A stretch of DNA of 64,000 nt. Source: Paenalcaligenes suwonensis. GTDB taxonomy: Bacteria > Pseudomonadota > Gammaproteobacteria > Burkholderiales > Burkholderiaceae_B. The stretch covers positions 558,001-622,000 of the forward strand of contig NZ_JAANPV010000001.1 in the NCBI RefSeq assembly GCF_011290505.1, written 5' to 3'. Below the pieces are notes generated by a model, which made no database searches, had not been told where the DNA came from, and saw only the letters and a list, made by a program, of their open reading frames with translations. Each line of letters opens with the position of its first letter. Positions within the stretch are counted from its first letter, which is position 1. The position numbers were made by a program, and so were the translations under genes. Positions 17,362 to 25,612 of this stretch are shown in pieces.

Positions 17362-17402
17362 CTGCTTGGCTAGCTACAAAGTCTATGCAGCTAGCTAAGC
17401 AG
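17362..17402 (-). promoter_or_regulatory. Inverted repeat in the gatC leader
   Basis: CTGCTTGGCTAGCT (17362-17375) and AGCTAGCTAAGCAG (17389-17402) are complementary except one position that would be a G-U pair in RNA. The 14-base arms enclose 13 bases, 26 bases before the gatC start. No T run follows on the minus strand, so it is not a standard terminator. It could be a leader structure or a boundary for the operon that ends at 17532. Confidence 0.5.
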
Positions 17403-17469
17403 GCAAATGACGGGAATTTCGTATTTTAGCGCGGCTGGTGCCAATTCGCACGGCCACGCTGATGACCCC

Positions 17470-17475
17470 ATTATA
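17470..17475 (-). promoter_or_regulatory. Candidate -10 box for gatCAB
   Basis: On the minus strand a perfect TATAAT lies within CCCCGTATAATGGGG, about 130 bases before gatC. No good -35 is visible. It would give a leader that contains the inverted repeat at 17362-17402. Confidence 0.35.
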
Positions 17476-17531
17476 CGGGGCAGGTTTTTTGCGAGCCAGC
17501 GACAGTGGACCGCAGGTATGAAAATAACGTT

Positions 17532-18320
17532 TTACAGTATTTGCTGCAGGAAGTTGCGTGCGCGGTCTGTCTTGGGGGCAGCAAAGAATTCTGCTGGGCT
17601 GCAGTTTTCCAAAATACTGCCTTGGTCCATAAATAGCACGCGTTCAGCCATTTGTTTGGCAAAGCCCATTTCGTGGGTCACGCACAGCATGGTGATGCCA
17701 CTGCTCGCCAATTTCACCATGACGTCCAAGACTTCTTTAACCATTTCGGGGTCAAGCGCAGCAGTGGGCTCATCAAACAGAATGATTTTTGGGTCCATGC
17801 ACAAGGTGCGAGCAATGGCTACACGTTGTTGCTGGCCACCAGATAGTTGCGTGGGGTATTTTTCGGCATGGCCGGACATACCCACTTTTTCCAGCAGCTT
17901 GCGGGCTTCTGCCTCGGCTTGAGCGCGGCTTAGGCCTTTCACGCTCATGGGCGCCAGTGTGCAGTTATCGAGAACCGACATGTGTGGGAACAGATTAAAG
18001 TGCTGAAACACCATGCCCACATTACGCAAGGTTTGTACGCTTTGTGCATTTTGCTGCATGACGTTTACGCCATCAATCACAATGCTGCCTTTTTCGGCGG
18101 CTTCTAATTGGTTAATACAGCGTATGAGCGTGGACTTCCCCGAACCGGATGGGCCACACAGCACAATACGTTCGCCTTGGCGTACTTCCAGATTGATATC
18201 CCGTAAAGCATGGTATTCGCCATACCATTTGTTCAGCCCTTGAATCTGTATCACCGTAGGACTGTTTTCTGAGAAAGCAGGAGCGCGGTCCGTAGGCTGG
18301 GCGTCAAGAAGTTGCGACAT
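17532..18320 (-). CDS. Polar amino-acid ABC transporter ATPase (GlnQ/HisP type)
   Basis: ATP-hydrolysing subunit of the amino-acid importer encoded just upstream. Walker [14 protein letters not shown]-loop [10 protein letters not shown], signature [16 protein letters not shown] and Walker B IILFDEPTAALDPE are all intact, followed by the switch His in VTHEMGFA. Length 262. The order regulator, binding protein, two permeases, oxidase, ATPase points to D-amino-acid or cationic amino-acid uptake. It resembles the ATPase at 34901-35641, which belongs to another system. Confidence 0.94.
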   Translation of the reverse strand: MSQLLDAQPTDRAPAFSENSPTVIQIQGLNKWYGEYHALRDINLEVRQGERIVLCGPSGSGKSTLIRCINQLEAAEKGSIVIDGVNVMQQNAQSVQTLRNVGMVFQHFNLFPHMSVLDNCTLAPMSVKGLSRAQAEAEARKLLEKVGMSGHAEKYPTQLSGGQQQRVAIARTLCMDPKIILFDEPTAALDPEMVKEVLDVMVKLASSGITMLCVTHEMGFAKQMAERVLFMDQGSILENCSPAEFFAAPKTDRARNFLQQIL

Positions 18321-18325
18321 GAGTA

Positions 18326-19612
18326 TCAGTTCCGGGGAGAGATAAAACGTTGTGCGGAATACGGGGTGGGGTCTGTGAAGGGGATTTCGCCCGTCATCAT
18401 CTCGGCCAGCAATCGGCCTGAGGCAGGGCCCAGTGTCAGGCCATGATGGGCATGACCAAAGTTAAACCACAAACCCTCATGTTTGGGCGCTGCGCCAATA
18501 ATGGGGCGCATATCGGGAGTGCAAGGGCGTCGGCCCATCCAAGGTTCAGCTTCTACCGCTTTGCCCAATGGCCAGTATTGGCGCGCAATACGCTCGGCCT
18601 CGTGCAATTGGGCAGGGTTGGGGGCAGCGTCAGGGCTAGCCAGTTCTACACCCGTTGTTAAGCGCACCCCTTGTTCCATAGGCGCCAGCACAAAACCAGC
18701 CTGCGAGTCACATAACGAATGCTCGGGGGCAGGGGTCTGGTCGCTGGGTTGGAAGTGCAGGTGGTAGCCACGTTTTTGCACTAACGGAATGTCGTAGCCC
18801 AATGATTGGCATAATGGCGTGGCATCTGGGCCCAGCGCAATAACCACTTGTTTGGCATGAATGGGGCCGCAGGTAGTCGCCGCAATCCAGTTAGCTTCTT
18901 GTGGAGTAAGCGCGCTGACTTCAGCACGAATAAAACTGCCGCCACGTTGGGTGAATAGCTCGGCATAGCCTTGCACTAAAGCACCGGGTGCAGAAGCTGT
19001 CCAAGGGTCTAGCCAATGAATACCGCCTACCAAATTGTGCGTGGTGGCCAAAGCAGGTTCGGTACTGCGCATTGCAGTGGCATTCAATATTTGTACTTCT
19101 AAACCGTATTGCTGGCTTAACCGTTTAGCTTGCACTGCCGCACTCGCAAAGGCTTGCTGATCACGGTAAATATCAATCCAGCCATTTTCACGAATACGAT
19201 GCTGCTGATTAGAGTCGCGGATAAACGGCGCATGCTCTGTAATGCAGCGCTCAATTAATGGCAGCATGTCGTCGGCTGCAGCAGCAAGGCGCTGGGGTGA
19301 TGACTCTTTCCAGTAACGGTACAACCAGGGGGCTAATGCTGGCAGAGCTTTCCATTGAAAGCGTACATCAGGCTGACGGTTGCCCGCATAACGTAGCAGT
19401 GCAGTAGGGCTGTGTGGAAAGGCATAAGGAATGACACTGGCGCGTTCTATTAGGCCAGCATTACCAAAACTTGTGCCTTGGCCAGGTGTTTGCTTGTCAA
19501 TTAAGCCTACGCGTAAGCCACGTTGTTGCAGGTGTAGCGCTGTGCTGACACCCAGAATACCGGCGCCCAGCACCAGCACATCCAGTGTGGAGGGGGAAAG
19601 GTTTTGACTCAT
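18326..19612 (-). CDS. FAD-dependent D-amino-acid dehydrogenase (DadA-like)
   Basis: A 428-residue flavoprotein of the DAO/DadA family, expected to oxidise D-amino acids to 2-oxo acids at the membrane. The FAD dinucleotide motif is VLGAGILGVSTAL at about residues 14-26. GTSFGNAGLIERASVIPYA and the C-terminal FGHAHHGLTLGPASG are DadA-like. The substrate could also be D-arginine, D-hydroxyproline or a related imino acid. It is embedded between permease and ATPase of an ABC importer, overlapping the permease by 4 bases, which implies that the transporter brings in its substrate. Confidence 0.88.
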   Translation of the reverse strand: MSQNLSPSTLDVLVLGAGILGVSTALHLQQRGLRVGLIDKQTPGQGTSFGNAGLIERASVIPYAFPHSPTALLRYAGNRQPDVRFQWKALPALAPWLYRYWKESSPQRLAAAADDMLPLIERCITEHAPFIRDSNQQHRIRENGWIDIYRDQQAFASAAVQAKRLSQQYGLEVQILNATAMRSTEPALATTHNLVGGIHWLDPWTASAPGALVQGYAELFTQRGGSFIRAEVSALTPQEANWIAATTCGPIHAKQVVIALGPDATPLCQSLGYDIPLVQKRGYHLHFQPSDQTPAPEHSLCDSQAGFVLAPMEQGVRLTTGVELASPDAAPNPAQLHEAERIARQYWPLGKAVEAEPWMGRRPCTPDMRPIIGAAPKHEGLWFNFGHAHHGLTLGPASGRLLAEMMTGEIPFTDPTPYSAQRFISPRN

Positions 19613-20334
19613 GATTCGTGCAGAATGTGACGTGACAAGCGGGACTCAATACGGCGCAATAGCCTGCGGATAATTTCCACAATGATTAGGTACAGTACCG
19701 CTGCCCACAGGTAAACCTCGAAGTTAAAGCTTCGAGAGAAGGCGAGTTTGGCTACACCCATCACATCATAAACAGTCACCAATGACGCAATCGCACTGGC
19801 TTTAATCATGAGGATAAGCTCGTTGCCCAACGGCCCTATGGCCACTAACGTAGATTGTGGCAAGATCACTTTGCGCATGGCTGTCCAGCGCTTCAGACCT
19901 AGTGCGCGGCAGGCCTCGAATTGGCCTTTAGGGATAGCTTGCAAGCTGCCACGGAAAATCTCGGCTTGGTAGGCTGCTGTATTTAGCGTGAAGGCTAACA
20001 GTGCGCAATACCACGCATCGCGGAAGAACCACCACAAACCCATGTCTTTCCAGAAGGCTGTCAATGAGCCTAAACCGTAGTACAGCAAAAATAGCTGTGC
20101 TAGCAGGGGAGAGCCTCGGAAGAAGTAAATATAGGCGCGGCAGCTGTACTGCAGCAGTGGGTTCTTGTTTAAACGGCCTAGTGCCAGTAACAAGCCCAAC
20201 ACCATACCCAGCGTATACGAGAACGCGACGAGTTTGATGGTGACCCATAGGCCATCTAGCATACGCATGCCGTATCGTTCTAATAGGCTTGCGTCTAAAA
20301 AGGTAGACAGTATGTTGAAGACAGTTTCGTTCAT
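19609..20334 (-). CDS. Amino-acid ABC transporter permease (ArtM/HisM type)
   Basis: One of two inner-membrane permease subunits. It has about five hydrophobic segments and the cytoplasmic EAA-type loop EACRALGLKRWTAMRKVILPQ that contacts the ATPase. Length 241 fits the HisM/ArtM family. It overlaps the second permease and the oxidoreductase gene by 4 bases each, giving coupled translation. Confidence 0.92.
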   Translation of the reverse strand: MNETVFNILSTFLDASLLERYGMRMLDGLWVTIKLVAFSYTLGMVLGLLLALGRLNKNPLLQYSCRAYIYFFRGSPLLAQLFLLYYGLGSLTAFWKDMGLWWFFRDAWYCALLAFTLNTAAYQAEIFRGSLQAIPKGQFEACRALGLKRWTAMRKVILPQSTLVAIGPLGNELILMIKASAIASLVTVYDVMGVAKLAFSRSFNFEVYLWAAVLYLIIVEIIRRLLRRIESRLSRHILHES

Positions 20335-21050
20335 GACCGTGCCTCTTGATGGTGGCGGCCGAAATAGCGCTCGGCACGGTTAAATACGACGCCAGATAAT
20401 GCGGACAGTATCAAATAGAGTACGCAGGCGGCACTGTAGAACAAAATGGGTTCTTTAGTGGCTGTGACAGCCAAGTTGGTTTGTCGCATCAGGTCTACCA
20501 ACGCAATGCTGGAAACTAAAGAAGAGTCTTTTAGTAAGGTCAGCCAGTTGTTGGATAAACCGGGCAGGGCTACACGCATTAACTGTGGCAGTGTGATGCG
20601 CAAAAAGGTTGTGCGTTTAGATAAGCCCAAGGCACGCGCAGCTTCCAGTTGGCCTTTGGGGATGGTTTTAAACGCACCGCGCCAGACTTCACTGGAAAAG
20701 GCTGCTAACACTAAGCTAAATGCAAATACGGCAGCAGCAAAGGCGTTAATGTGGAATTCCGTTTCGTATCCCAGCCGTTGCAAGATGTTTTGTATACCCA
20801 TTTGTGCGCCGTAGTACACCAGCAGCAGCGTCAATAACTCGGGTAGACCACGAAATACCGTAGAGAAAACCGTTGCCGCCGCACGCGGTAAGCGTCGACG
20901 AGAGCGGGTGCCAACCGCAACCAGCAGGCCTAAGGGCAGGCCAAAAGGAATACAGCACAGAGTCAGGGAAATGGTAACCAGTGCACCCATTAAGAGTGCA
21001 CCGCCCCAGCCCCCCTGCCCAAAGGAAAGCAGGCTTAGCAGATCAAGCAT
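20331..21050 (-). CDS. Amino-acid ABC transporter permease (ArtQ/HisQ type)
   Basis: Partner permease of the gene above. Several transmembrane segments are visible with the EAA-type loop EAARALGLSKRTTFLRITLPQ. Length 239. It lies 18 bases after the binding-protein gene. The pair forms the heterodimeric channel of a polar amino-acid uptake system. Confidence 0.92.
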   Translation of the reverse strand: MLDLLSLLSFGQGGWGGALLMGALVTISLTLCCIPFGLPLGLLVAVGTRSRRRLPRAAATVFSTVFRGLPELLTLLLVYYGAQMGIQNILQRLGYETEFHINAFAAAVFAFSLVLAAFSSEVWRGAFKTIPKGQLEAARALGLSKRTTFLRITLPQLMRVALPGLSNNWLTLLKDSSLVSSIALVDLMRQTNLAVTATKEPILFYSAACVLYLILSALSGVVFNRAERYFGRHHQEARS

Positions 21051-21068
21051 GTAAAAAGTCCGTCTAGC

Positions 21069-21833
21069 TTATTGAACGCGGAAAATGTCCATGCCGAAGT
21101 AGCGTTGGGAAATTTCTTGGTAGGTACCGTCAGCACGAATATCGTCGATTGCCTTATTAAAGCGCTCACGCAACTCATCGTCCCCTTTGCGCAGGGCCAC
21201 GCTGGTTTTGCCTTCTGTGCCGGGCAAGTCACCCAACAGTTTGCAGCAGCCTTCGCTATTTTTTTCCAACCATTCCAACAGTGGGAATTTGTCGTGAACC
21301 ATAGCGTCTAGGCGGCCATTGATCAGGTCTGCGCCCGCTTCGTCCGGTGTAGGGTACAAACGCACGTCTGAACCAGCCTTACCGTATACGTCTTCAGCGT
21401 ACATGCCTTGAGTAGACGCGGATTGTGCACCCACAACGCTGTCTTTCATGGCCTCGGCAGAAGTGCTGGTGATGTCAGAGTCTACAGGAACAGCAACGGA
21501 CAGTACGGTGTAGTAGTAGGGCTCACTGAACGCAACGTGTTGCAAACGCTCTTCGGTTTCCACCATGGAAGACACGACTGCATCAAATTTTTTGGCAAGT
21601 AGAGCAGGAATAATGCCATCCCAATCTTGAGCAACCAGCTCACACTTCACTTGCATCTTGTCGCACATGGCGTTGGCGATATCTACGTCAAAACCGTAGA
21701 GTTTGCCAGACGCGTCTACCGCGTTAAACGGAGGGTATGCACCTTCAATACCGATACGAATGGTTTCTTGGGCTTGAGCTGAAAACGCGGTTAAGGCGCC
21801 AGCAAGGCAAAGAGCTTTTAGCGAGAGTTTCAT
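21069..21833 (-). CDS. Amino-acid ABC transporter periplasmic binding protein (ArgT/ArtJ-like)
   Basis: Periplasmic solute-binding protein of family 3 that delivers the ligand to the permeases. Signal peptide MKLSLKALCLAGALTAFSAQA is followed by QETIRIGIEGAYPPFN. The family signature GFDVDIANAMCDKM and the ligand-binding PTPDEAGADLINGRLD follow. Length 254 is close to ArgT and HisJ. The ligand cannot be read from sequence; the neighbouring DadA-like enzyme suggests a D-amino acid. Confidence 0.92.
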   Translation of the reverse strand: MKLSLKALCLAGALTAFSAQAQETIRIGIEGAYPPFNAVDASGKLYGFDVDIANAMCDKMQVKCELVAQDWDGIIPALLAKKFDAVVSSMVETEERLQHVAFSEPYYYTVLSVAVPVDSDITSTSAEAMKDSVVGAQSASTQGMYAEDVYGKAGSDVRLYPTPDEAGADLINGRLDAMVHDKFPLLEWLEKNSEGCCKLLGDLPGTEGKTSVALRKGDDELRERFNKAIDDIRADGTYQEISQRYFGMDIFRVQ

Positions 21834-21896
21834 GATGAAGGACTCCAGTGTGTAAGTGGGTGCGTCTAGCGCACGGGAGTTAATTAGGCGGCAAGT

Positions 21897-22778
21897 TCAG
21901 TCGAAAGAGGTATAGCCGACGAACTCATGATTCAGGCTGGCAATCTGATTCAGACGTTGCTCCGCCTGGCTCTCCAGCAGTACAAAAACCTCATTGACCA
22001 ATAGATGGGCCAGCACCAGCATGGGTGCTGTGCACTCCCAAAATAGGTCTATCTCGGTAGGAACACGTAGCACTTCGTCAGCATTAGCGTCAGCCCAGTC
22101 GCAAAAAGGGTCGGTGACCAGCGTGACAGGAAGTCCTCGTTCTCGTGCCTTTTTACAAAGCAGTAACGCATGAGAAGAGTAACGACGTGCGTCAAAAACA
22201 ATAAGTGTTGCATTGTCTGGTTTAGTGAGCAAGGCTTCACTGAAGTGACCCGCTGCATTATCCACGATTTGTACGCCTGGGCGTATATATTGCAACAAAT
22301 GGGCCATGCTAGCCGCTACACCACGCTCGGTTTGGAAACCAGCAATCAGTACTTCGGGGGCGTGGGCTAAGCGCTGTGTAATAGCCCCCCAAGAAGGGGA
22401 GCGAGTTAGCTCGTACACACGAACTTGAGCAGCAATACTGAGTTCAAGGCTACGTGCGTAGTCGTGCGGCGTCGTGGTAGAACGTCTGGCAAGAAAGTCT
22501 TGCATGCGCTCGCCTTCTAGCCACGGGCTATTGCCTAAATCGTCACGCAAATTCTGTTTAAGATCTTTAAGGTGTTTAAACCCTAGCTGTCTACAGAAAC
22601 GCCCTACAGTGATTTCGCTTATGCCGAGTTTTTTAGCAAGGCTGGCAGATGTTTCAAAAGGTAGGGTGCCCAAGTTATTCAACATGTGGCCCGCGATGCG
22701 TCGCTCAGATGCCGTCCCTTCAGTGTGGGAGTGTTCTAAGCGTTGCAATAAATAGGAGCGAGGACGCGCTGGATTCAT
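21897..22778 (-). CDS. MurR/RpiR-family transcriptional regulator
   Basis: First gene of the minus-strand cassette. An N-terminal RpiR helix-turn-helix (ASLAKKLGISEITVGRFCRQLGF, split here across about residues 62-85) is followed by a SIS-like domain around residues 130-260 (VLIAGFQTERG, LIVFDARRYS, LVTDPFCDW). RpiR proteins usually sense phosphosugars; its place ahead of an amino-acid importer and a DadA-like enzyme suggests it controls that cassette instead. It is divergent from mreB across a gap rich in inverted repeats. Confidence 0.9.
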   Translation of the reverse strand: MNPARPRSYLLQRLEHSHTEGTASERRIAGHMLNNLGTLPFETSASLAKKLGISEITVGRFCRQLGFKHLKDLKQNLRDDLGNSPWLEGERMQDFLARRSTTTPHDYARSLELSIAAQVRVYELTRSPSWGAITQRLAHAPEVLIAGFQTERGVAASMAHLLQYIRPGVQIVDNAAGHFSEALLTKPDNATLIVFDARRYSSHALLLCKKARERGLPVTLVTDPFCDWADANADEVLRVPTEIDLFWECTAPMLVLAHLLVNEVFVLLESQAEQRLNQIASLNHEFVGYTSFD

Positions 22779-22799
22779 GGACGATTTGATAGTTTTCTA

Positions 22800-22875
22800 A
22801 CATTTTTCGTATTATGACAGGATTCTATCGTGGAGGATTTGGGGGAATCCCTAATCTGAATACGAAAAAAAACAT
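22800..22875. promoter_or_regulatory. Spaced inverted repeat between RpiR regulator and mreB
   Basis: ACATTTTTCGTATT (22800-22813) and AATACGAAAAAAAACAT (22859-22875) are inverted copies separated by about 45 bases. Between them, GGATTC (22820) faces GAATCC (22845). RpiR-type repressors bind paired palindromes, so this is a candidate operator for the cassette. Further on, GATAATACGTTATC (22927-22940) is another short palindrome nearer mreB. The rest of 22779-23062 shows no gene. Confidence 0.45.
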
Positions 22876-22945
22876 TTAGTAATGAATATAGCCGTATCCG
22901 CCTCTAATTCTGTCAAATGGGCGGGCGATAATACGTTATCATTAA

Positions 22946-24106
<1,161 letters not shown>

Positions 24107-24116
24107 TAATCGTCTC

Positions 24117-24150
24117 ACCCGGCAAGCAACCTGTTTGCCGGGTTTCTGTT
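24117..24150 (+). terminator. Stem-loop with short T run between mreB and mreC
   Basis: ACCCGGCAA (24117-24125) pairs with TTGCCGGGT (24135-24143), followed by TTTCTGTT. It resembles a weak intrinsic terminator inside the operon. It would let part of the transcripts end after mreB, fitting the need for much more MreB than MreC or MreD. Confidence 0.6.
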
Positions 24151-24160
24151 CGGTTCATGC

Positions 24161-25036
24161 ATGCAAGAACAAAGCTCTATTCGGCTTTTTAGGCGTGGGC
24201 CCTCTGCAGAGGTACGAGTAGCAATTTTTGTGATTCTGGCTTTGGCGCTGATGATTGTTGATGCGCGCAGTACATTGCTGGAGCCTGCTAGGCGGGCGTT
24301 ATCCGTAATTGTGTACCCCTTCCAGCGAGCCGCCATGGCGCCCGGTGACTTAGCTTCCTATCTGAGTAGTTGGCGAGACTCAGCCGCGTTGGTGCGCACC
24401 GAAAAAGAAGCTCTACAACGTCAACGTGTAGAGCTCGCACAGTTGTCCACGCATGCCGCGCAGCTCTCGGTAGAAAATGAGCAGCTACGTCGCTTGTTGC
24501 AAGTGGCTAATGCAGTAACGCAGCCCTCTGTCGCGGTGGAAGTGTTATATGAGCCGCCTAATGCGTTTAACCGACGTCTGGTATTTAACAAAGGCTCTTC
24601 GCACGGTATCCAAGCAGGCATGCCCGTCATTGATGATGGTGGCGTGGTAGGGCAGATTGTTCGTGTCACACCCTATACGGCCGAAGCTGCACTCATTACC
24701 GACGATAAGCTGTCTATACCCGTACAAATTTTGCGCAGTGGTTTACGTCTGATCGCGTTTGGCGGTGGCGTAGGTTCGCGCATAGAAGTGCGGTACTTAA
24801 GCTCGGACGTGGATATTGAAGTGGGTGATGTCTTAGTCACCAGCGGTATTGGTGGGTTATTCCCAGCTGGTTTGCCGGTAGCGCGTGTGGATAGTGTGGA
24901 TCGCGATGTGGCGACTGGTTTTGGTGTGGCGGTAGGTACGCCGCTGTCTTACCCCGAACGTTATCGACACTTCCTTGTGTTGCTGGTTGAAGAGTCTGCA
25001 CGTAAATCGTTGGAGCAGGAGGACGCCGATGAATAA
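24161..25036 (+). CDS. mreC: Rod shape-determining protein MreC
   Basis: Bitopic periplasmic scaffold of the elongasome. It has a short cytoplasmic N terminus, one transmembrane segment (VAIFVILALALMIVDA, about residues 20-36), a coiled coil at about 70-115 (KEALQRQRVELAQLS) and the MreC beta-domains (GSSHGIQAGMPVIDDGGVVGQI, DVLVTSGIGGLFPAGLPV). Length 291 is normal. Its 3' end overlaps mreD. Confidence 0.95.
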   Translation: MQEQSSIRLFRRGPSAEVRVAIFVILALALMIVDARSTLLEPARRALSVIVYPFQRAAMAPGDLASYLSSWRDSAALVRTEKEALQRQRVELAQLSTHAAQLSVENEQLRRLLQVANAVTQPSVAVEVLYEPPNAFNRRLVFNKGSSHGIQAGMPVIDDGGVVGQIVRVTPYTAEAALITDDKLSIPVQILRSGLRLIAFGGGVGSRIEVRYLSSDVDIEVGDVLVTSGIGGLFPAGLPVARVDSVDRDVATGFGVAVGTPLSYPERYRHFLVLLVEESARKSLEQEDADE

Positions 25037-25598
25037 GCATGTAGGGCGCGAGCCCCGTAAAGGCGGCTCTTCGCTAAGTTCACTGCAGCCCATTGATGCC
25101 TCGCCCTTTAAAAATGAGTCCAGTGGCTTGGTGGTGTGGGGTTCGGTATTTTTGGTGTGGGTATTGTCTATGTTGCCATGGCGACATTGGGAGTACGCAC
25201 CTGATTTCCTGATGCTTGTGTTAGCGTTCTGGACCTTGCACGAGCCGCGCAAAGTCAACATGCTGATGGCCTTTGTGCTGGGGCTGTTCATGGATGCTCA
25301 TGATTCCAGTTTCCTAGGCGAGCATGGCATGGCATACGTGTTAGCGTGCTATGGCGTGATCGTGTTGTCTAGGCGCTTGCTGCTATTTGGTGCGTTTGCA
25401 CAGATGGTGTATTTACTGCCGGTGTTCTTCGTGGCGAGTGCCATACCGCAGCTTCTACATGCTTGGTTTGCAGGCGAATGGGCGGGGTGGTCGTGGGGGG
25501 CTGCTGCACTTTTGACTGGTGTGCTCTGGCCATTGGCTGATTTTCTATTGTTATTGCCACATCGCAGGTTGGATGAGGCCGATGACGGCTCGGCTTAA
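25029..25598 (+). CDS. mreD: Rod shape-determining protein MreD
   Basis: Small polytopic membrane partner of MreC. The 189 residues contain about five hydrophobic segments (VVWGSVFLVWVLSML, FLMLVLAFWTL, VYLLPVFFVASAIP) and the MreD-like GLFMDAHDSSFLGEHGMAY. The start at 25029 has an excellent GGAGGA six bases upstream and overlaps the mreC stop by 8 bases. The longer reading from 24975 is discarded for that reason. Confidence 0.93.
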   Translation: MNKHVGREPRKGGSSLSSLQPIDASPFKNESSGLVVWGSVFLVWVLSMLPWRHWEYAPDFLMLVLAFWTLHEPRKVNMLMAFVLGLFMDAHDSSFLGEHGMAYVLACYGVIVLSRRLLLFGAFAQMVYLLPVFFVASAIPQLLHAWFAGEWAGWSWGAAALLTGVLWPLADFLLLLPHRRLDEADDGSA

Positions 25599-25612
25599 CC
25601 CTAGCGCGCACC

